From: Himantopus leucocephalus
Taxonomy: Eukaryota > Chordata > Aves > Charadriiformes > Recurvirostridae
Assembly (NCBI GenBank): GCA_003993805.1
Contig: RSEF01000001.1
Location: 75,273,766 to 75,337,765 of the forward strand
Reading direction: 5' to 3'
DNA: 64,000 bases
Shown: positions 54,320 through 64,000 of the stretch, in pieces
How positions within the stretch are numbered: position 1 is the stretch's first letter
Layout: each line of letters starts with the position of its first letter
The notes under the pieces: generated by a model
Databases searched by the model: none
Told to the model about the DNA's origin: nothing
What the model saw: only the letters and a program-made list of their open reading frames with translations
Program-made: the position numbers and the translations under genes

Positions 54320-54530
54320 GTTGCGGGCTACCTGGCAACAGCTGATTGCCATGGCAACGCCGCGCTGATGAGTGAGGCTCAGCCTGTCTGTTCTGTCTGG
54401 GTCGTTCTGATAGATAGAGAGCTGCAGTAGCTTTATGGCCACTGAAGGGCATAAACCGACAGACTGCTTGCTCACTCGAGACGCTGCAGTGTTGCCGGGG
54501 ACCTCCTGCATGCTGTCGAAGTGGAAGGAG
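54320..54530. promoter_or_regulatory. Candidate enhancer or promoter-like block with an RFX X-box
   Basis: ATTGCCATGGCAAC (54345-54358) is one base from the symmetric RFX X-box GTTGCCATGGCAAC. An extra GGCAAC half-site lies at 54334-54339, with an E-box CAGCTG beside it. The 200 bases are GC-richer than the intron around them and carry several CpGs (CGCCGCGC, CTCGAGACG). RFX factors act at enhancers and promoters in neurons and ciliated cells. The position inside CACNA1C intron 3 makes an intronic enhancer the simplest reading. Confidence 0.4.
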
Positions 54531-55329
54531 AGGGAAGGAAGGAGCTTGTTGCCTGGGGTTCAGATTTTTATTGGGAAATAGAGAGCTATTCCTGTCAAAT
54601 TCGTCTCCTCTTTTGAGTCATTATCCAGACTCTCGATGCGCTCATTATCTTTGTTCACTTCACAACTGCAGTTGCACTGTTTGTGTTCCTTACTCTGCTT
54701 ACTGAAAATGCTTTTTCTTTTACTGTTTCTGAATTTTTCTCTCAGCTGGAGGCACCCAGCCCATGATGCTAGAACATGTCCTGATTACATTAGGGTGGTT
54801 CATACCTGGCATTGTACTTTCTGCAAGACACCGGTGGTAGTTTTGTCACTGATGCTAGGGTTTTACCTGGGACTTTAGTGCCAAAGTTGTGAGCCAGAGC
54901 AGAATTTTGAGCATTTAATGTAATGAGGTTAAACTAGCACAACAGGAAAGAGCTACTTACCCATTTTTAAATTAATGTGATACATAATGCTAGTTCAGAG
55001 GTTAGATTTCTTATTATTTTTTGCATTTATTCCACTGAACATTCAAAACATAAAAAGTGTTGGTTTCTGGGACCTTGGCATGAAAGTTTGATAGAGGAAG
55101 TTGTTAGACAAAGACCGTTCTGTTTCCTGGATGTTAGGACACATTGCTAGCTTTGCTACCAGCTTTGGATTGCTCCACCTTCCTTATCTTGGTTTTAACT
55201 CTGTGGAATATGACTCAGGCCTGACTGCTCTTCTTTGCAAAGTTGATGCAAATTAGAAGTGATTGGCATCTTTGCATTAGAAAATGATTTTATTGAAATT
55301 CTCCTCAATGCGGCTTGAGGAGGAGTGAG

Positions 55330-57115
55330 TGGATCCTGCAGGTGAACAACTGGTTGCACAGCTGGTTTTGACAACAGAGATTCTGCTTTTGTGACCATAG
55401 GATCCTCCTTGAGTATCGAGAACTGCTAGGGACAGATCCACCTTACCGAGTGGGTCAAAAGCATCTTTGCCAACAGGCTGGCCAGCTGGGTGAGAACTTT
55501 AAACTAGGAACAATTGGGGAAAGGAATGATGACCGACGATCAAGTGAGGAAGGGGTGGATTGAGTTCATAAGCAAAGGGTGCAGGGTTTTGCAGACAGGA
55601 GAGAGCTCTTAATCCCTGACACTGAAGGGGACCCGCATCAAGCCTATGCGCGCAATAGGGAAGTGCCTATAGGACAACAGCATTACAGGAAAAGCTTTCA
55701 TACCTTTTCTGGGAAATCAGCATGACCCATCAGAAGAGTCTGTCTGCTAATGCACATAGTGTAGGGCACAGACAAGAGGAGTTGAGGGTTCTGTGCAGTT
55801 TCAGGGCTACGATCTCATCTGAATTGCAGGCGTGGTGGGATAGCTCACACAAGAGCAGCACCGTAATGTATGCATATAAGCTTTTTAGGAAGGATGGGCC
55901 AGGACAGTATAGGGGGGGTTTACTTCTCATGTGGGGGAGCAGTGGGAGTGCATGGAGCTCTGCCTAGGAGCTCTGCTTCTGATGAGCCCGCTGAGAGCTT
56001 ATAGGTTAAGGCTATAAGAAAGACCCATGTGGGTGACCTTCAACAGCAGTCTGCTGCAGACCCTCTGATCAAGACTAAGAGGTTGATGAGGTCTTCTTCA
56101 GACAATAGAAAGAAGCCTCATGTTCAAAGGCTCTGGTCCTCATGTAGGACTTAAACCACCTCAATATCTGCTGGAAGGGCAATACAGTTGGCCACGAACA
56201 ATCCAGGAATTTTCTGAAGTGCCTTGGTAATAACTTATTGCTAGAGGTGATCAAGGAGCCGACAAGAGGAGGACACTCTGATGCACCTCATACTTGCAAA
56301 GCAGGAATTAGTGGTCATGGATGTTAAAGTTGGGGGCCACCGTGGCTGCAACAACCATGAGGTGGTAGAGTTCAGGATCCTGAGAAGGGAGCGAGGCAAA
56401 TAGCAGGATCACAACCCTAGATTTCAAGAGAGCAGACTTTGGTCTGGTCAGGGATCTGCTTGGAAGAATCCTATGGGAGCTGGTTGTTTTCCAAGAATCA
56501 CCTCCTCAAATCTCGAAAAGAGTTGATCTCAACATGCAGGAAATGGAAGATAGCTGGAGGTCTGCAAGGGTGAACACAAAGCTCCTAACAAAACTCAAAT
56601 TTTAAAAAGGAAGCATACAATAGGTGGAAATAGGGTCAAGTGACCCAGGAAGACTACAGAGGCACTGTCCAAGTATGAAGCAATGGCGTTAGAAAAAGCA
56701 AAGTCCACCTGTAGTTGAATCCAGAGAGGGATGTGAAAGGCAACAAGAAGTGCTTCTACAGGTATATCAGCTGTAAAAGGAAGAGGAGAGTAAATGTGGG
56801 CCTGCTGCTGAATATGGTGGGTGACCTGGTTACAAAGGACAGGAAAAGACCAAGGTACTTGGTGCCTTCTTTGCCTCTCTTTTTATTGGTAAGACTGTGC
56901 TTCAGGAATCTCAGGCCCCTGAGACTGGTGGGAAAGTCTGGAGTAATGAAAACTTACCCTTGGTAGGGGAGGATCAGTTTGGGGACCATGTAAACAAAAT
57001 GGACATACACAAGTCTATGGGCCCTGATGCGATGCATTCACGAGAGCTGAAGGAGCTGCCTCTGTCATTGTGAAACCACACTTGATTATTTTTGCAAGGT
57101 AATGGCAATAGGGCA
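55330..57115 (+). mobile_element. CR1 LINE, internal part of ORF1-ORF2, decayed
   Basis: About 1.8 kb follows the avian CR1 body in order. It begins with the end of ORF1 (the esterase-like region ending in the leader GGCTGGCCAGCTGGGTGAGA and the ACTTTAAACTAGG stretch at 55500). Endonuclease-region words follow, such as GCAGACTTTGGTCTGGTCAG. The start of the reverse transcriptase region comes last (GGTGCCTTCTTTGCCTC near 56860, GGGCCCTGATGCGATGCATT near 57020). All frames are broken by stops and shifts, so it is dead. It lacks the rest of the RT and the 3' end, which is unusual because CR1 copies are normally truncated at the 5' end. Confidence 0.8.
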
Positions 57116-58422
57116 TGTTCTTTAGGACCGGTACCTGCTGTGTTTTTTTCCTCTGCAGTCTGAGAACAGAGGGGTGTACTCATCATAACAATAGAAGAAA
57201 AAGTAAGTTAAAGAATGCCCTCAAACTGGTAATCAGAAGCTGATTTTCTTTTGGTTATCCACAAATCTGAACCTACTAAACATTGTACATCAAAACTAAA
57301 TCAGTGTTACCTACAGACAAGCAGACTTTTTTTCTGGAAAGTTTGCTGGTTTCAAAACTTGATTTTCCTCACGGAAGTGTTTAGGGGAATTTCGATTCCT
57401 ACTCTAAACAGTCCTCTTTTAAATGTAACCAAATTGATCAATAAACAATGTGTCATGAAGTTCTTTGTTGTCACTGCTTTTTGAATGCGTAAGTGAGCTA
57501 CGGAGCAAGTTTCCTTAGAGCAAAGGGAGCAGCCTGTGGCAGGTGTGCTAATGGTCAAACACAGCAGGTACTAAGCGGCACAGAGCAGAGCCAGCACAAA
57601 GGCAGATGTAGGACACTAGGCACCCTCCAAAAACATTTGTGAGGGCGAATGCCTCCCAGGGCCTGCTTTCAGAACTCAGTGGGAGGCTTTGCCTTGTACT
57701 CATGAAGTGAGTGACAGCCACGTCTCTTGGGTCCTGCTGAATTTCCACCAGCGTATTCAAATACTCAACATCTTACCTGGGAAAGAAGCATGCCATTTGA
57801 TACACTGTTCTTGGCAGGTAGATCACTGATGTTTGCTTTGAAATTTCTCATCTTGAATCTGGATTGGGAGGTTTGGGATTTTTTTCTTTTTTTCTTTTTT
57901 TAAATTTGCATTTTCATGTCTTAGATTTTCTAAATGTTACTATTTGTTTGGTTCAGTAATACCGCTTTGAGGGTTTTGATAATGTAGAAGTGAAAAGTTT
58001 TTAATTTTTTACCCAACAATATCCAAATATACGCTATTAAAACACAGATATGCTTCCTGCCATGTCACTTTGAGGGCCTGTAGTTGCCCATAAAAGCACT
58101 GATTGATATGCTCATTTCCCTTATCTGTCAGTAGAATAGAATACTCTGTGACTGGTCTGGTATTTTAGTAACTGTCATCTCATACCTCTGTTAGCAGTAG
58201 TAAAATACCAAGTGCTAATGATCAATTCTGTATTTGAACTTGACTGAAATTCCTGGGTTCATGCAAACTAGAGAAGTAATGATTATGTAGAATACATGTC
58301 TTGATTTAGAAAATTTTGGGGTTATCTCATTTTGACATTTCAGGGGAATTTGAATGTGCATATATATATATTACTAGAAATGATGAGAGCTAATCTTTTT
58401 ACCATTTACTTTGCTTTCTACA
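57116..58422. other. Intron 3 segment without recognised features
   Basis: This is AT-rich intron between the CR1 body and the LTR. A T-rich low-complexity stretch lies at 57880-57905. Confidence 0.5.
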
Positions 58423-58884
58423 CGTTGTGGTTTAACCCCGGTTGGCAGCTAGGACCACCACCACCCCCACCCCGCCCCACCTGAGAAGAGGGGAAAAAAA
58501 GAGTGGAAAGGGAGAAAAAAAAACCCCTCCGGGGTTGAGATAAAGACATTTTAATAGAAACAATAATACAGAAGGAAAAATAACAATAATAATGATGACA
58601 CTGGTCACTCTCACTGCCTGGAGAATTGGCGCTGTCCTGAGCAGTGATAGTGGATTCCCGCCCCCTGTCTGACCCCCATTTATATACTGAGCATGACGCC
58701 TATGGTATGGAATATTTCATTGGCCATTCCACTGTTCTGTCTATGCTTCTATGGGAAGCTGAAAAAGTCCTTGAATAGTGTAAACATCACTTAGCCACAA
58801 CTAAAAACAATAGGTATTATTGCCATTCCTTTCACAGCAATCACTAGAAAGAAAATTAACTCTTTCCCATCTGAAATGAGGACA
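58423..58884 (-). mobile_element. Solo LTR of an avian endogenous retrovirus (ERVL-like), 462 bp
   Basis: The element begins CGTTGTGGTTTAACC (an altered TGTTGTGG) and ends TGAAATGAGGACA. It is flanked by a perfect five-base target-site duplication, CTACA (58418-58422 and 58885-58889). On the minus strand it has a TATATAAATGGG box (58675-58686) and an ATTAAA signal at 58550-58555. It shares the block TTTATATACTGAGCATGA and the following GTATGGAATATT with the LTR at 41467, so they belong to one family. No internal retroviral genes are present. Confidence 0.87.
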
Positions 58885-61800
58885 CTACACCATTCATAAT
58901 TCATGGGTGAAATGCTGTTTTATGTTACATGTAAAATAAGTTGATGATTGTATGCATTTTAGAAGCAGCTGCACTTACTAATTTGGATTGAGTTTAAAAA
59001 AAAAAGATTTGCTATAAAGCTACAGACAAAATTCTGATTGATACTCACTGATTGAGAGTATTATGTTTAGCAGCAGTGGGTGTAAAACCAGTTTCTTGGT
59101 CTTGGTGGGCTCTGCATTGCTGAAGCCTGTGAATTGAATGATATCCTAACTCAAGATAGTGACCTACTTACAGGAGATTACTTTTTAAATAAAACCTGTG
59201 AAAGCATGAAGTTATTGTAAATTCCTGAGCTATGCGATAGGGCAATCATTACAATCTCATTCCATCAGTAATTGATCCTTACTCTGAGTCTAGATTTCAC
59301 TGGCAGATTGATGAGCTTCTCATGTAAGGATTTGTGGAAGTCATAGTAAATGGGAATTTTAAGATAATTTAATTACTACAAAAGAATTAAAAAGCTTCCA
59401 TCAAATATTTATAAAGAGATTCCTTTCCTTTTTGATCCAAGAATTATAGTACAGTTTGGAGCTACTGGATGGCCTTTGCAATCCTTGGTAATAATTTTAC
59501 AGCTGTTTGGTCCTGTTCAGGCCACTGGAAATGTTAAGGTTATCTTATGTTAAAGAAATATTTCACTCATAAGATACCTCCAAGAGTCTTATAGTTTTGA
59601 CACTTAAAAGCTGAGGTTATGATTTTTGTTGTCTCTACTTCAGTTTCAGGGCTCCAGAAGTCAGCTTAAGCCCTTAACACAAGGCTTGGGAACATCGGGA
59701 GTCTTTTTGATATCTGTAGAAATTGTCACTGGAAGCCTTAGACAAACTTTGTAGCAGAAAAAATATGTCTTTCTTACTATTAAGAGTGAGGGAGCTATTG
59801 GAAAGAATACACAAACAAAAGAGAAACCTCTAATCACTCAAACGCTCTTCCAGGATAAGAAGTTGGCAGTGCTGGGCTGCATTGTGTTCATAGTGATAAG
59901 ATAGATGACTGACACCTCTGGAAGATAGGGAGGAAAGGATAGGTTGCTGTGAGCTTTGCAAGAGAAACTTCTTTAGAAGCTGAGATTATTCATATAGCCA
60001 TCATTCTTCATTTTAGCACATAACTCAGTTTTGGGGAGAGACTTCATGAATGTTCATGTGGGGTTTTTTTCTGGATATAATTACCCTGCTGACATAGTAA
60101 ACACTTTATTCTCTCAATAACATAATCTGTCCAACAAGCTGTTAGGAGGATGGAAAGTGCTTTAGAATACATCCGAACTACAACTCTTTTTGCAATCATA
60201 GCATTGTTGCAGGTGGCTGCTTGTAGTTCATCATTCCTTTGGGAGTAAGAGCCTTAAAAACTCATAGAAAAATACAGCTATTGCAAATAAGACTGTGTTG
60301 CTGAGGGGAAGGACCATTGTCTAGGTAGGCTTTTAGAAATACATTCAGAATTGTAATCGTGGCTGAGCCACAGTTTGTTCTCTTTTGGCACCAAGCTCTT
60401 GAAACTGGATGCTTGAAAAATAAGAAATGTTGCTTCTCTCTCATTTCTGTAGGCCTGGCAGCATGTTTCTGTTAGGAGTTTCCCTTGCCATCAACATGCA
60501 GCTTCCTACCAGTTCTTTCTGAATTCCTCTTTGTCCCGCTCTGCCTCTCTTATCCTGAAGCCTCTCACCATAGCTGGGATATAAATACACCTTGCAAATA
60601 TACAGCACTTCGAAACTGTGGGGAGCACTTAGGAGATGAGAAGTGTATGGGAAAATTTTGGGCAGAAACAGAGGTGCATTCCAACAGTAGCTTTGAGCGG
60701 TGTACTGATAGTTTTCTTTAACTTCCCATAAATTGCTTTTAAGCAACAAAAGCAGAAAACAAGGATACATTGGGATTGATCTTTATTATTCCTAATCCAT
60801 TAAAGTCACTGGGTGTGTAATTTGCCTGAAGAGAGAGCCACTGGGCCTTTATGATTCACAGTGCTAATAAGAGGTATACATACTGAAATTCTTTAGGAGA
60901 ATGCATCTATGCAACTCTTCATTGTAAATTACAATTATGGAGGAGAGCCTGGATCTTTCTATTTTTAACTGTGAAGGGTTGACAGTATGTTATATAACTT
61001 CAAAATATTGCCCGCTTGCTTTCCTTGAACATCTTACTTAAAATCCAGGAACAAAAGAATATGGGAAAAAAANGGGAAAAAAAAAAAAGTTCTTTGCTGT
61101 GTTGTATCATCTGTACTGTGTGCTCTGTAAGCATCAGCAGGCTGGACTGAATATGCAATGCTGTATACTCTTGCTATCATGGATGCATTTTTGCAATCAG
61201 AAATTTCCCCTTTCACAAGATGAAAAGATATTTTCTTAATGTTCATTACAGCGTATTAAGACATTAGTGCTCGGCTCCTTTCAGTGCATTAGGCAGAGCA
61301 CACTCGTTCTTTCTTCTCATCAGATGAAATAATCGGTTATCTGAAATTGCATTACCTTCAGATAAAACAGGGAAGAATATGGGCTCAAGCTTTGACAATC
61401 AAGGCTCACTTTAGATAATGTGGTTAACCACTTGAAATAGCAGAGTGAGACATCTGAGCCATTGCCACGTAGCAAACCAACAGAAAACAGGGTGATGCTT
61501 TTGACTTGTTCTACAACACTGTGTGCCTATTTTAAGACAAAACCTAAGGCAAAGGTCAGTCTACTTGTGATAAACTTTCAAGTTGACTTTGCATTAATAG
61601 GTGAGAGATGAGAAGCTGTTAAGAAAAAATAGGATCATTGTATTTTCATGAATTTTTAGATTTTATACAGTGCCACAGATGTTTGTGGCACTCCACAGGC
61701 AAATAAAACAATAGGTCCTGACACTGAGGAATTAAGACTACAGTGAAATGTTACACAATAAGGGATGACAGTATTCACAGGGAGATAAGAAGAAAATGTT

Positions 61801-63930
61801 TCACAGGAGTGAAGTATCTTGAAATATGTTTATTACACACATTTTGATGTCTAACTATTAAAACGTCAAAGCAAAGCCATACTTAATCCTGTGAGATTGT
61901 AATTGGTGTCCCAGAATGAGGGTTGAGCTCAAGGTCATTGGTGGAAAGATGCCTGGAAAATTAAGAGCCATCAGATATCTGAAAATGGAAAGATGAAAGA
62001 CAGGATCTGGGAGAAAACTGCAAGCAATGCGGAGGGCATGATAGAAAAAAAAAATTGTATTGTGCTAATCACGAGCAAGTAAAACTCACACTAACTGTAT
62101 GTCCCTGAAATTTTAATTCTGGTTGCCATCCCAACCTAAGGAAATGGATCTGTGTCTTGGTGCATAGTCCAACACCATTCAAAGAACCCATTCACTTCCA
62201 CTTTCGCATGGAAAAATGTCTGTTTTCTCTCTCACTTTCTTGAGAGTGAAGGGGTAGTCTATCGCAAGGTGGTGGAAGCAACCAAGCAATCAGCGGAGGG
62301 AAATAAAGAGCAGGAGACAGCAATGATCTGGATTCAAGCAATGGATTGAGGGAGCATTTAGACCATTTTAGGCTCTCTGGAAATAAGCAAATTAAGCAAA
62401 GTGGGAGAATTTTCTAGTAACGGCCTACTTGGCTAATTGAATCACATAAACTTCAGAAAGCACTGATTTGGGGAAAATGTCCATTTTCTTTCAGGCAACT
62501 TGTAACAGGGCTTTTCTCTATGTGCTATGGAGGTAAACATGCAGAATTAGTTTGGAGATGTTCAGTTGAGCCTTCTGTGAGTTTTATGACTAAAATGAAC
62601 TTGCTACCATTCCTTGTGAAACAGAAGGACAGTGAATATTTTCCAAAAAAGTTTGAATTTTACCTATTACCCAGGAACTGAAATAAACTCCGTTCATAGA
62701 AAAGAAAATCTTCTGCAGAAGTCTGCTGTTTCATAAGGAATGCTGTGTCCTGTTTGATAACTGTGACGTTGAATGTCTTAAAAGAGGCTTTATGGTGATG
62801 TGTCGTTTGCTTGCTTTTTTTTAAATCGAAATGCATGAAGATCTGAGGTGGAGTTCAAGGCATTTCTGCATGACTCGTAGAGTATTTGAACTTGGACAAG
62901 ACAGAGTAGGATTATCAATTGGCAGAATTTTATGTACCATGAAATTGTTAGTGTTTGTCATCTGCTGAGCAGTACCTCTATATTGAAGTGAGAGATGGAG
63001 AATGGAGTAATGATTGTATACTGCAAATAAAAGTCTGAATTTAAGCGGACTTTGAAAGGCATTGGGGACTGGCTATCAGATGTAGTTTAGTCATTCATTT
63101 AGACATTCATCAGCTTTTAGGGGGCTCTGGTTAAGATACGGGATTTTTCAGATAGGAGTCCTGAACTGGAACAAAATAAAAACATTGTCATGGATATGCT
63201 TTTTCCAAATGCATTTTGAACTCTGGAATCTTTTAATCTTGAATTTTTTTTTTATTTATTTAATCAATCTGTCTAGAGATGCTCCTGAAGATGGTTTTAC
63301 ATGTGTTTTGTTTTTGTGATAAGGTTAATTTCCTGAGTTTATCATTTTAGCTATTTAAAAACCTATCTAAATACATTGGGTATGTAAAATGACAGCTGGA
63401 ATGCGTATTGTGTGCTACTGAGAGGTGTGTTTCTTAACTAAGAATAATCAAAATCTTCCAATTCTATTTTATTGCATGATAACAAAGATAATCTGTAAGG
63501 AAGATCAGACCCTTCCCCCTCCATATGCACAGCAAAATGCTACTTTCCTGGCTCGATCACAATTTCCTTAATCAGTTTTGATTTGGTCATTATTTAAACA
63601 GACACTTTACTAACTTCACATTGACTGAAGAAGGAACAAATAAAAATGTGGGAACTTGCCCCTGGAGGCTTCTTTGTGGTAATTTAATACAATGAAAGTA
63701 TGTTTTGAGATTAGGAGAGAATTCTACTGGAAGAGATCATGTGCTTTTGAAGTGAAGAAAGTACAGTTAGCTGTCACAGAGTCATTCTCAACAACAGTTT
63801 GCGTAATAATAAATAGTTTACAATTCTATAGGTCCTTTCAGCCAAGAATCATGAAGTGCTTTATGAAGAAGGCCACATATTATTATCCACACTTTGCAGA
63901 TAAAAAATTGAATTAAATAGTATTTGAAGT
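58885..63930. other. Intron 3 segment without recognised features
   Basis: This is AT-rich intron with a single-N join at 61073 inside an A-rich run and small T runs near 63245. I recognise no gene, RNA gene or repeat. Confidence 0.5.
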
Positions 63931-63939
63931 ACAGGTCGA

Positions 63940-64000
63940 AGGTCTCAAATGAAACAGACAACTGGAGTACTGTGTCCAGTTTTGGGCTCCCCAGTTCAGG
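63940..64000 (+). mobile_element. CR1 LINE fragment running off the right edge
   Basis: ACTGGAGTACTGTGTCCAGT followed by TTTGGGCTCCCCAGTTCAGG is a characteristic phrase of the CR1 ORF2 C-terminal region in forward orientation. The element continues beyond the window. Confidence 0.85.

Overview
The window is vertebrate nuclear DNA, almost certainly from a bird. It is AT-rich and nearly free of genes, and it carries CR1 LINE copies in both orientations. It also has LTRs of the avian type whose terminal inverted repeats begin TGTCGTGGTTTA or TGTTGTGGTTTA, and at least one worn MIR-type SINE. No bacterial, viral or mobile gene cluster is present.

The only protein-coding gene that can be supported is CACNA1C (Cav1.2, the L-type calcium channel alpha-1C subunit) on the + strand, seen as two internal exons. 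Exon 2 (2962-3283) encodes the cytoplasmic N-terminus, including the calmodulin-binding NSCaTE element. Exon 3 (7160-7265) encodes helix S1 of repeat I. The intron between them (3284-7159) is a minor-class (U12) intron with AT-AG ends: its donor begins ATATCCTT and its branch site is TTCCTTAAC. Positions 1-2961 are the 3' part of intron 1. Everything from 7266 to the end (56.7 kb) is the 5' part of the very long intron 3. Exon 4 is not reached.

Intron 3 contains the following, in order. There is low-complexity A-rich and G/T-rich DNA near 7.7-9.4 kb, a strong hairpin at 12.2 kb, a MIR-like SINE at 12.6 kb and a pyrimidine-rich tract at 13.3-14.0 kb. A candidate cryptic exon lies at 19.6 kb. 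A CR1 3' end running into a 100-N gap lies at 25.0 kb. A GC-elevated block with a strong minus-strand splice donor lies at 31.1-31.5 kb. CR1 pieces follow at 32.6 and 40.4 kb. A ZNF143-like motif sits in a dense block at 34.3 kb. Solo LTRs with target-site duplications lie at 41.5 and 58.4 kb, and a third LTR element, interrupted by a 100-N gap, lies at 44.7 kb. An RFX X-box cluster is at 54.3 kb. A decayed 1.8-kb CR1 body lies at 55.3-57.1 kb, and another CR1 starts at the right edge.

The assembly carries a recurrent artefact: isolated single Ns, several flanked by near-identical copies of 30-193 bp. These look like unmerged contig or haplotype overlaps and not real tandem repeats. I found no new multi-gene system. 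The points most worth following are the U12 intron, the candidate regulatory blocks and cryptic exons in intron 3, and the assembly duplications.
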